From the NCBI GenBank assembly GCA_046330225.1, contig JAXLTD010000005.1, forward strand, positions 62,001 to 126,000: a DNA stretch of 64,000 nt. The letters are read 5' to 3'. The DNA is from CANJIV01 sp046330225 (GTDB lineage: Bacteria > Actinomycetota > Thermoleophilia > Solirubrobacterales > Solirubrobacteraceae). Of the stretch, positions 37,201-43,190 are shown one piece after another (position 1 is the first letter of the stretch; every line of letters begins with the position of its first letter). The notes below the pieces were generated by a model. That model did no database searches, was not told where the DNA came from, and saw nothing but the letters and a program-made list of their open reading frames with translations. The position numbers were made by a program, and so were the translations under genes.

Positions 37201-37443
37201 TCCGGCCGGCGGTGGGCTTGCCGGATCGCGACGCGCCGCCCGAAGCGGGGCGCCTGCACGGCGTGGTCGCGGGACGGCACCCTGACGCGCGCGCTGCGCG
37301 CCGGCCCGGCCCGGATCGCCTTCAGCGGCCGCCTCGGCCGCCGCCCGCTCGCGCCCGGCGTGCACCGCCTCGTGCTCGTCGCCCGCGACGCCGCCGGCAA
37401 CGCGTCCCGGCCGGTGACGGTGAGGTTCACGGTCCTGCGATGA
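34261..37443 (+). CDS. large secreted WD40/TolB-like beta-propeller protein
   Basis: A 1060-residue exported protein. After a signal peptide (about residues 1-40) come at least 12 repeats of roughly 65 residues with the pattern S-R-A-D-G-A-x-G ... S-G-D-G-x-x-V-A-F ... D-V-x-V-R-D-L, each matching the PD40/TolB beta-propeller blade. From about residue 905 a different C-terminal domain starts: D-R-T-A-P-R-L-S-G-V-R-L-S-R-S-R-F-R-V-G, then an Ig-like block ending G-N-A-S-R-P-V-T-V-R-F-T-V. Such tails are common on secreted proteins of this group. The many blades suggest two propellers. Probable adhesion or surface-sensing role; not known. Confidence 0.85.
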   Translation: MGYRRQPPTAASAPRAAAALVLAALAAAALAALPAPARAASIPAGSTVAISGTPDLLGLLATPVADSSVGAQGASRDGRFVAFTSAADGLSPEDDDGVTNVYVKDTATGAVTLASRADGAAGEPAHQDCSDAALSANGARVAFVCDGPLAPADANAHEDVYLRDLGTGRTDLVSRATGLGATGDSSSLEPAIDATGSHVAFASFASNLTPVALPGSKRVYRRELLNGGTTVLVSRATGAGGAVPAADRSEDPSISGDGARVAFTTEGGAQLDPADTNGRDDVYVRDVPAAQTVLVSRADGAGQVGNGDSGDAAISGNGQFVAFTSRSTQFDNANDPTPDPDAYRRSLTSGATQLLSITAAGAKADGPATVASIDDSGETVAFRTAATNLDPADTTAALTDIYVRRGNEMLLASRADGAGGAPINGVDLGAAVSGDGSRVVFAAATGLVAGLEPRAIAVAARDLVPGSTIAVSRPAGAAPFRNQGGTASGGSASADGRFVAFSSDARGLGAPATAGASVFVRDTVTGAAVLASREDGPDGAPLRGESVQAHLSGDGRRVAFVTFDGDGGTRIFVRDLAAGRTLRVDRADGAGGAPANGFSSTPTISDDGSRVAFESAATNLGDGDADAAIDVHVRVLADGQTLLASRADGAAGAKGNAGSTEPVLSGDGRSVAFVSRATNLGDGDSDALGDVHVRRLDTGTTRLVSALPAGIAGDIKANGGSNRPSISRTGTRIAFSSGASNLGETSFQLKLFVRDLAAGTLEIAGRRDGAGGTPFVGNVSPGVLSADGGTLAFAFAEPTLIVNGARVRGLASVFVRDLAAGATRLVSRRLGSGDPAGNDLSPAVTSVTANGACAVFTTPGRMAAAPASPDFTQTYLHALRADCGRAAGGGTVPPPSRDRTAPRLSGVRLSRSRFRVGPRATALTAAAAEGPARSAAAGGSAQSAAATRPAGRGTVLGLRVSERARLTVTVQRQRFGRRVRSGRRWACRIATRRPKRGACTAWSRDGTLTRALRAGPARIAFSGRLGRRPLAPGVHRLVLVARDAAGNASRPVTVRFTVLR

Positions 37444-37555
37444 CCGCGCGGCCGCGGCGGCCCGCCGGGCCCGTGCGGCCGCCGGACGTCCGGCTGCCCG
37501 GGGCCGGGGCCGGCCAGCAGCCCGCCGCGGGCAGGCCGCCGGACCCCAGTGCGGC

Positions 37556-37561
37556 TACGAT
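37556..37561 (+). promoter_or_regulatory. candidate -10 for the tRNA gene
   Basis: TACGAT lies 32 bp before the tRNA 5' end in otherwise GC-rich DNA. No clear -35. Confidence 0.3.
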
Positions 37562-37593
37562 GCCTACCGCGCGCGGGAAGCCCCGCGCCCCAC

Positions 37594-37666
37594 GCCGCCG
37601 TAGCTCAGCTGGTAGAGCACTTCACTCGTAATGAAGGGGTCGACGGTTCGAGTCCGTCCGGCGGCT
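37594..37666 (+). tRNA. tRNA-Thr(CGT)
   Basis: A full cloverleaf folds by eye: acceptor GCCGCCG/CGGCGGC, D stem GCTC/GAGC, anticodon stem CTTCA/TGAAG with loop CTCGTAA (anticodon CGT, 37627-37629, reading ACG), T stem GACGG/CCGTC with loop TTCGAGT. Discriminator T. CCA is not encoded. Confidence 0.96.
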
Positions 37667-37680
37667 TGAGCGCTTTTCTC

Positions 37681-37694
37681 CTGCTCTGAAGCAG
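37681..37694. terminator. small hairpin after tRNA-Thr
   Basis: CTGCT-CTGA-AGCAG, between the tRNA and the convergent DUF2283 gene. On the minus strand it is followed by GAGAAAAG, so it lacks a U tail in either direction. Confidence 0.3.
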
Positions 37695-37726
37695 TCAGCG
37701 CCTCGAATCCGCCCGCGGCTCGCAGA

Positions 37727-37951
37727 TCAGGCGGCGACGCCAAGCTGCGGCGGCGGGAGCATCTGCAAGAGATCGGCGGGCAGCGTCGTGCTGGCCTGCC
37801 AGTACTCGAGTCCGACGATGACGCCGGTGGCTGGATCGATCTCGCGCAGGCCGGTTTCGATCTCCTCGGCGACCACGGTGCTCGGGTCATATCCCTCGAA
37901 GCGCAGCCAGGCGATGTCGGCGCCGGCGTCGTAGTGGCCGTCGATCTTCAT
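37727..37951 (-). CDS. DUF2283 domain protein
   Basis: A 74-residue protein matching DUF2283: Y-D-A-G-A-D-I-A-W-L-R-F near the start, an acidic V-A-E-E-I-E-T-G, D-P-A-T-G-V-I-V-G-L-E-Y and A-S-T-T-L-P. Such small proteins are often found beside toxin-antitoxin pairs or DUF4258-type partners. Here a CopG/MazF-type pair lies divergently 75 bp away, and a tRNA follows. Function unknown. Confidence 0.85.
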   Translation of the reverse strand: MKIDGHYDAGADIAWLRFEGYDPSTVVAEEIETGLREIDPATGVIVGLEYWQASTTLPADLLQMLPPPQLGVAA

Positions 37952-38012
37952 GCGTGCAGGTTACGCCGCCGCCAGAGCGCGGCGACCCGCCGCGAACCAG
38001 TGTCATACGTGC

Positions 38013-38025
38013 TAGTCTCTGCTGT
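38013..38025 (+). promoter_or_regulatory. -10 element of the antitoxin gene
   Basis: TAGTCT at 38013-38018 ends 7 bp before the ATG, leaving no space for a ribosome binding site: a probable leaderless promoter. The -35 is not evident. Confidence 0.5.
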
Positions 38026-38277
38026 ATGACGATGCTCAGCTTTCGCGTCCCGGAAGCCGACGCCGCCGAGGTCTCGCGTTGGGCGCAGGCCCTCGGCGTC
38101 GACCGGTCCGAAATCCTGCGCGATGCGCTTCACCGCCATCTCGTCGGGCTGCGAGGCGAGCATGACGCCGCGAAGTGGGAGCGCTCGCCGGCGACTGAGG
38201 CGGAGCGCTCGCTGGCGGAGATCGCCGACTGGGGGCCGGCTGAGGACTGGGCCGATTGGGACGATGCAGCGCGGTGA
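38026..38277 (+). CDS. ribbon-helix-helix antitoxin
   Basis: An 83-residue protein starting M-L-S-F-R-V-P, the typical beta-strand of a MetJ/CopG fold, then W-A-Q-A-L-G-V-D-R-S-E-I-L-R-D-A-L-H-R-H-L, the two helices. The acidic C-terminus W-G-P-A-E-D-W-A-D-W-D-D is the likely toxin-neutralising tail. The stop overlaps the toxin start by 14 bp. Its own promoter is probably repressed by the complex. Confidence 0.88.
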   Translation: MTMLSFRVPEADAAEVSRWAQALGVDRSEILRDALHRHLVGLRGEHDAAKWERSPATEAERSLAEIADWGPAEDWADWDDAAR

Positions 38278-38572
38278 GCTGTGGTTTGCGGCCACGCCCG
38301 GCGGCGACCGGCCGGTGCTCGTGCTGACCCGCGATCCGGTCGCCGACAGCATCGGATCGGTGGTCGTCGCCGCGCTCACGCGGACCCGCCGGGGGCTCGT
38401 CTCAGAGCTGCCGCTCACCCCGGCAGACGACGGAGTCCCGACCGAGTGCGTGGTCAACTTCGACAACGTCCACACCATTCCCCGCACGGCCTTCCGGCGC
38501 CGCATCACGGCGCTTTCGCCTGTGCGCATGGCCCAGGCGTGCCGCACGCTGCGCGACGCGACGGGCTGCTGA
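38264..38572 (+). CDS. MazF/PemK-type mRNA interferase toxin
   Basis: A 102-residue toxin. It opens R-G-E-L-W-F-A-A-T-P-G-G-D-R-P-V-L-V-L, matching the MazF R-G-E-(V/I)-W start and R-P-V-L-V strand, and holds V-N-F-D-N-V-H-T-I-P in place of the usual C-D-Q-V-R-T-V. MazF enzymes cut mRNA at short motifs. ATG 38264 lies inside the antitoxin gene, so the two are coupled. Intact. Confidence 0.9.
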   Translation: MQRGELWFAATPGGDRPVLVLTRDPVADSIGSVVVAALTRTRRGLVSELPLTPADDGVPTECVVNFDNVHTIPRTAFRRRITALSPVRMAQACRTLRDATGC

Positions 38573-38799
38573 GACCGACGCCCCGGGCCCTGATCGATGG
38601 GTCATCGAACGAATGACGGAGTCCATGGCGGTCGTCCGTGGCCGATGGATCGGATCGGCGCGGCGGCTCATGCCATCGGATCGGTTGTCGATGCCGCCCC
38701 CGCCTGCACGCAGCTTGACGGCGCGCAGAACGCCTTCGGTCCGGCTAGGGTCCCGCGGATGGTTGGCGTTCAATCCGGCGCCCGGGTCCGCCGCGCGCT

Positions 38800-39483
38800 A
38801 TGAGCGAGGTCGTCCTCCTCTCCCTGACCGCGTCCCTGAACCCGACGCTGGTCGCCGCCACCACGGTGATGCTGCTGCTCGACAAGCCGGCGCGGCTGAT
38901 GCTCGGCTATCTGCTGGGCGCGTACATGACGAGCATCACGCTCGGGCTGATCATCGTCTTCTCGCTGTCGGGTTCGAGCACCACCAACACGGCCCAGAGC
39001 ACCATCAGCCCCGCGGTCGACATCGGGCTGGGGGCCGTCGCGCTGGCGATCGCCTTTGTCATCCACACCGGTCGCCACGAGCGCCTGCGTGAGCGCCGGG
39101 CCGCGCGCAAGGCGGCCAAGCCCGACAAGGGGCCGCCCCGCTGGCAGCGCGAGCTGAGCAAGGGATCTGCCCGCACGACGTTCGTCGTGGGCGCGCTCCT
39201 GACACTGCCCGGCGCCTCGTACCTGGCCGGCCTTGATGAGATCCACAAGCTCGACTACTCGACGCCGGAGACCGTGCTGCTCGTCATCGGCTTCAACCTG
39301 GTGATGCTCTGGCTGCTCGAGGTGCCGTTCATCGCGTTCACGGTGGCGCCCGATCGGACTCCGCAGGCGATCGAGCGGGCCAAGGCGTGGGTCAAGCGCC
39401 ACGCGCACGTGTTCGCGGTCCGCGGGTTCGCCGCGGTCGGCGTGCTGCTCGTGATCAAGGGCGTCGTCGGGCTCGTCAGCTGA
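38800..39483 (+). CDS. GAP/Sap-family membrane protein
   Basis: A 227-residue membrane protein with about six helices. The start L-S-L-T-A-S-L-N-P-T-L-V-A-A and L-G-Y-L-L-G-A-Y-M-T-S match the GAP/Sap family (sulfolipid-1-addressing protein of mycobacteria), which belongs to the LysE-like transporters and helps place glycolipids at the cell surface. A basic loop lies between helices 3 and 4. A glycosyltransferase gene lies downstream in convergent orientation, which may fit a glycolipid theme. Confidence 0.82.
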   Translation: MSEVVLLSLTASLNPTLVAATTVMLLLDKPARLMLGYLLGAYMTSITLGLIIVFSLSGSSTTNTAQSTISPAVDIGLGAVALAIAFVIHTGRHERLRERRAARKAAKPDKGPPRWQRELSKGSARTTFVVGALLTLPGASYLAGLDEIHKLDYSTPETVLLVIGFNLVMLWLLEVPFIAFTVAPDRTPQAIERAKAWVKRHAHVFAVRGFAAVGVLLVIKGVVGLVS

Positions 39484-39541
39484 CGCCGCCCGGATTCCGT
39501 TGTTCCCGTTTCGCGTCGGGAAGCCGCGCCCCGGCCAGCCC

Positions 39542-40837
39542 CTACCCGGCGCCCGCGGCCCCATTCTGGCCGCACGCCGCGTCGACCACCCGGAACAGCC
39601 CTTCGACGCCTGGCGCTGCCGCCATGTCGGCGGCGATGCGGCCGCTTGCCGCCTTGTAGGACGGGTCGTCGAGCACGGCGCGGATCGCCCGGCGCAGCTG
39701 CTGCGGGCGGGGCTGCTCGGTGCGGATCCTGCGCCCGGCGCCGGACCAGGCAATCCGGGCGCCCACTTCGGGCTTGTCCTCCTTGCCGCCGGTCGCCACG
39801 ATGGGGAGGCCGTGACGGAGCGCCTTCTGGACGCCGCCGTATCCGCCGTTGGTGACGAACGCGTCGACGTGCGGCAGGAGCTCGTCGTGGTCGATGTACT
39901 CCGCCGCGCGGGCGTTGCCGGGAAGCGCGGGCAGCGTGTCGATCGGTTCCCCCCCGGTCGAGACGACCACGAGCACGTCCTCGTCGGCGAGCGCCTCGAG
40001 CGCCGGGCCGATGAGCTGCCCAGGGTCCTTGTTGGCGATCGTCCCCTGCGTGACGTGCACCACGGGACGATCACTGTCGAGATCGCCCCACCAGTCGGGG
40101 CGCGGCGCCGGGGTTCCGGGAACCGTGATCGGGCCGACGAAGTGGACGGTCGCCGGCATGTCAGCGCGCGGATACTCGAACGATGCGACCGTGAACTGCG
40201 CGATCGCGTCGGCCCGGCTCGCCCAGTCCAGGACGGCGTGGGGGAGCGGCACGCCGTGCAGGGAGCGGTTCGTGTCTGCAGCGATCCGCTCGGCGCCCCG
40301 GAACACCGGCCGGCTGACCGCGCTCAGCGCCCGGTTCCGAGTGCGGTTGAGCCGCCGGGCGGGGGGGAGGCCCATCCCGAACGGCGCGACGTCGGGGCTC
40401 GCGAGCGACAGCGGCAGCACTCCGCACACGACGACGGCGGGGCGGCGGGGCGGCGGGTGGCCGAGCACGTAGGCGCCCCCGGCGAAGGCCGGGTCGGCCA
40501 GGACGGCGTCGGCCGGCTCGGCGGCGTGGGCCGCCATCACGGCGTCGTGCTGGGCCCGCGCCGGCTGCACGAACACGTGCTCCACGTCGAACGCGAGCGC
40601 CTTGACGCCGGAGAGCGCCGTCCGCTCCGGGAACCGCTCGGCGAGGTCGAGGCGGTCGTCGAAGTCGGCTTCGTCCGGGAGCGGCACGTGCTCCGCTCCG
40701 GTCGCGGTCACCGCGTCCGCGAAGCGGGCGCCGGTGAGGAAGCGCACCCGGTCCCCTCGCGCGACGAGGGACCGGGCGACGCCGAGCAGCGGGTTCACGT
40801 GGCCGTGGATCGGCACCGACGCGATGACGATGTTCAT
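39542..40837 (-). CDS. GT1-family glycosyltransferase (UGT/MGT-like)
   Basis: A 431-residue GT-B enzyme. The N-terminal P-I-H-G-H-V-N-P-L-L holds the catalytic His typical of macrolide and sterol glycosyltransferases; the C-terminal donor motif appears as V-T-N-G-G-Y-G-G-V-Q-K-A-L in place of H-x-G-x-G-T. It transfers a sugar from a UDP- or TDP-donor to a small lipophilic acceptor. A GGGGAGAGG site precedes the ATG. It diverges from a TetR gene with a long palindrome between them, suggesting induction by the acceptor or a related compound. Confidence 0.92.
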   Translation of the reverse strand: MNIVIASVPIHGHVNPLLGVARSLVARGDRVRFLTGARFADAVTATGAEHVPLPDEADFDDRLDLAERFPERTALSGVKALAFDVEHVFVQPARAQHDAVMAAHAAEPADAVLADPAFAGGAYVLGHPPPRRPAVVVCGVLPLSLASPDVAPFGMGLPPARRLNRTRNRALSAVSRPVFRGAERIAADTNRSLHGVPLPHAVLDWASRADAIAQFTVASFEYPRADMPATVHFVGPITVPGTPAPRPDWWGDLDSDRPVVHVTQGTIANKDPGQLIGPALEALADEDVLVVVSTGGEPIDTLPALPGNARAAEYIDHDELLPHVDAFVTNGGYGGVQKALRHGLPIVATGGKEDKPEVGARIAWSGAGRRIRTEQPRPQQLRRAIRAVLDDPSYKAASGRIAADMAAAPGVEGLFRVVDAACGQNGAAGAG

Positions 40838-40866
40838 GGCGACCTCTCCCCGTGGGTGTCCATGAC

Positions 40867-40907
40867 GACTTGCATGGCGTAGTATTGACCACTATGGCAC
40901 GCAAGTC
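40867..40907. promoter_or_regulatory. 41-bp imperfect palindrome between glycosyltransferase and tetR genes
   Basis: Outer arms GACTTGC (40867-40873) and GCAAGTC (40901-40907) are perfect; inner GTAGT/ACTAT and ATGGC/GGCAC parts match partly. It contains TAGTAT (40880-40885), which ends 8 bp before the tetR ATG at 40894, so bound regulator would cover the -10 and start codon of a leaderless gene and lie upstream of the glycosyltransferase. Confidence 0.65.
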
Positions 40908-41586
40908 AATTGGCGAAACGGACCGGCCGAAGCCGGAAGCTCCGCGCGCCTACCGCTCGGCGCTGCGCGAGCGCCAGGCCGCCGACACCCGCCGGCGCGT
41001 CGTCGCCGCCGCGGCCGAGCTGTTCGCCGCCCTCGGCTACCGGCAGACCACCCTCGCCAAGGTCGCCGAGGCCGCGGGCGTGTCCGTCGAGACGGTGCAG
41101 GCTCAGGGCTCGAAGGCCTCGCTGATGATCGCGGCGGTGGAGTTCGCCGCGTTCGGCCAGATCGGCGACGTCAGCATCCTCGACATGGACGTCGGCCGGC
41201 GGTTCGTGGCGATCGCCGACCGTGACGAGGCGATCGCTTTCTTCGTGCAGGAGCAGACGGCGGTGCACGAGCGCTCGGGGCTCATCACCCGCGCGCTGTT
41301 CGGGGCGGCGGCCAGCGACCCCGAGCTGGACACCTACCTCGGCGAGCTGCTCGCTGGCGTCAGCCGCCAGATCCGCCGGCTGCTGGAGGTGTGCCGCGAG
41401 CGCGAGTGGCTCCGCAGCGACGTCGAGTTCGACGAGCTCGTCGCGACGACGGTCGTCATCGCGAACGTCGAGACCTACTTCCGCCTCGTGCACCGCGAGG
41501 GCTGGACCCCCGACGCCTTCCGCGAGTGGTTCCGCCGGATGCTCCGAGAATCGGTGTTCGTCGGGTCAGGCACGCCGCCGCGATGA
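40894..41586 (+). CDS. TetR-family transcriptional regulator
   Basis: A 230-residue regulator. The helix-turn-helix spans A-A-E-L-F-A-A-L-G-Y-R-Q-T-T-L-A-K-V-A-E-A-A-G-V-S-V (given as one run of short words: L-G-Y, T-L-A-K-V-A, A-G-V-S-V-E-T-V). Its recognition helix has Q-A-Q-G-S-K in place of the common Y-x-Y-F. The C-terminal domain is helical with no recognised subfamily. It sits divergent to a glycosyltransferase with a shared palindrome and probably controls both. Confidence 0.9.
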   Translation: MARKSIGETDRPKPEAPRAYRSALRERQAADTRRRVVAAAAELFAALGYRQTTLAKVAEAAGVSVETVQAQGSKASLMIAAVEFAAFGQIGDVSILDMDVGRRFVAIADRDEAIAFFVQEQTAVHERSGLITRALFGAAASDPELDTYLGELLAGVSRQIRRLLEVCREREWLRSDVEFDELVATTVVIANVETYFRLVHREGWTPDAFREWFRRMLRESVFVGSGTPPR

Positions 41587-41680
41587 GCCGGCGCGTCACG
41601 CGCCTGTCGCGCCCGGTGAGGTGTTGCCGCGGCCGCTGAGCCGGATGCCGGCCAGGCCCGACGCCCGCGGCCCCCCCGGC

Positions 41681-41695
41681 GGCGGTCACACCGCC
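41681..41695 (-). terminator. hairpin at end of the 454-residue gene
   Basis: GGCGGT-CAC-ACCGCC, overlapping the minus-strand stop codon at 41686-41688. Short, with a flanking GGC/GCC extension after a two-base bulge. Confidence 0.35.
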
Positions 41696-43050
41696 ACGCC
41701 GCCGGCTCGCGCGATGTCGATGGCGCGGGCCACGAGGCCGTCCTCCTCGGCCAGCCGGGAGTCGGCGGTCCGCAGGCTCCACGCCGAGCCGATGTTGTCG
41801 CGCACGTTCCAGACCATCTGGCGCTCGCGGTCGCGCACGCCGCCGACGGGGGTGTCGGGGACGCCGGGCGCCGGAAGCATCACGGCGCCGCGCACCGGCC
41901 CGGCCGGCCCCTCGGTGAGGTAGAGGACCCGCCCCGCGACGGCGGTGCCCGGGAGCGTCCCGCGCATCACCGCCAGCGCCTTGCCCGGCAGCGGCTGGGC
42001 GGGGAAGGCCAGGTGGAACGCCTCGGAGTCCTCGAGATCCAGGCCGAGGCGGCCGGCCAGGCTGCGGAACGCGGGCGGCCACGGCGCCGGCGGGTACCAC
42101 GGGCCGACCGTGCCGAGGCCCTTCGATCCGACGGACACCGACGGGAGCCTGATCCCGAAGACCGTCTTGCGCGCGTCCTCGTGGACCGGCGGCTCGCGCC
42201 AGCGCGCCGGCGCCAGCGGTGCGCCGAACTCCTGCGGTCTGGCCCGGGCCAGGCCCATCCGCTGAAGGTGCTGTGCCGCCGCGAGCCCGCTGGCCACGAA
42301 CGCGTCGAGGCCGGCATCGCTCATCAGGTAGCCGTTGCGCTGGAGCTTCAGCAGGCCGTTGCCGAGCGCGAACACCGCGAACGCGTCGTCGGCGCGGGCC
42401 CGCAGCATGTCGCCCATTCCCCCGCCGACGAGCTCGGCGATGAGCTCGTCCGGGGTCTCGTCGGCGACGTCGATGTTCCAGGCCGCGTGGCCGAACCGGT
42501 CCAAGGAGCGGCTGCCCCACCGCGGCATCCGCCGCTTCTGCCCGAGGCGCAGCCACGGGAGCAGCGCGACCGACTCGGGCACCGTCGTGGCGAAGCTCGT
42601 CGTGGGCGCCCATGCGCCGGCGATGCCGAACGGCGCGTCCGTGCCGGCCTCCTCCGGCCCGAACAGCCAGCCGACGTACGGGAGGTCGGACGCGCGGGGA
42701 GTGAGGGCCTCCCCGATCGTCGCGGGCGTGCTCGTGCGCACGGACCAGAGCGATCCGCCGATCCCGTTCAGCTCGCCGTCGGCGCCCTCGGGAATCGTCA
42801 TGAGCTCGTGGAAGAGCAGCCCCGGGTGCCCGTGCGGGAGCGCGCCCCACATGAAGTTGAAGCGGTACTCGGGAAAGCGGGGCATCACCGTGCGCCACCC
42901 GCCGAGCGCTCCCGAGATCGCGGGCATCTCCAGCCCGCGGGCGGCCGCGTAGGCCTCGAGGCCGCCCGGCGGCCGCCGGCGCCTGGCATCCTCGACGTCC
43001 TCGCGCGCGAAGGCGACGTAGCCGTGCGTGTCGCGGCGATCCTTCGGCAT
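41686..43050 (-). CDS. hypothetical protein, 454 residues
   Basis: A soluble protein without signal peptide. It starts K-D-R-R-D-T-H-G-Y-V-A-F and contains W-G-A-L-P-H-G-H-P-G-L, W-L-F-G-P-E-E-A-G-T-D and W-Y-P-P-A-P-W-P-P. Many Trp/Pro motifs suggest a compact, mostly beta enzyme or binding protein. I do not recognise a family and assign no function. Codon bias is like its neighbours. It diverges from the penicillin acylase gene with about 140 bp between them. Confidence 0.75.
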   Translation of the reverse strand: MPKDRRDTHGYVAFAREDVEDARRRRPPGGLEAYAAARGLEMPAISGALGGWRTVMPRFPEYRFNFMWGALPHGHPGLLFHELMTIPEGADGELNGIGGSLWSVRTSTPATIGEALTPRASDLPYVGWLFGPEEAGTDAPFGIAGAWAPTTSFATTVPESVALLPWLRLGQKRRMPRWGSRSLDRFGHAAWNIDVADETPDELIAELVGGGMGDMLRARADDAFAVFALGNGLLKLQRNGYLMSDAGLDAFVASGLAAAQHLQRMGLARARPQEFGAPLAPARWREPPVHEDARKTVFGIRLPSVSVGSKGLGTVGPWYPPAPWPPAFRSLAGRLGLDLEDSEAFHLAFPAQPLPGKALAVMRGTLPGTAVAGRVLYLTEGPAGPVRGAVMLPAPGVPDTPVGGVRDRERQMVWNVRDNIGSAWSLRTADSRLAEEDGLVARAIDIARAGGVAV

Positions 43051-43141
43051 CAGGCGAGGTCTCGGGGGCCGGCCATCGGGCGAGGCCCACCCTATCCGCG
43101 GCGGCGGGCCGCGACCTCCGCTCCGCGCCCCGCCACTCCAC

Positions 43142-43147
43142 TACGCT
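43142..43147 (+). promoter_or_regulatory. candidate -10 of the penicillin acylase gene
   Basis: TACGCT lies 43 bp before the ATG at 43191. A GTG at 43155 sits 7 bp after it and could give a leaderless longer form. Confidence 0.35.
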
Positions 43148-43190
43148 CCCGCCCGTGACGAGGAGGCCGTTCGCGCCGAGGAGGAGATCC

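Noticed and set aside
33345..37631. 1428-codon plus-strand frame over the propeller region
   Set aside because: Out of frame with the clear propeller repeats, very Arg/Pro-rich, crosses the tRNA gene.
43155..43190. GTG 43155 as the penicillin acylase start
   Set aside because: Spacing to TACGCT would allow a leaderless start, but ATG 43191 has a strong GAGGAGGAG site and a better signal peptide.
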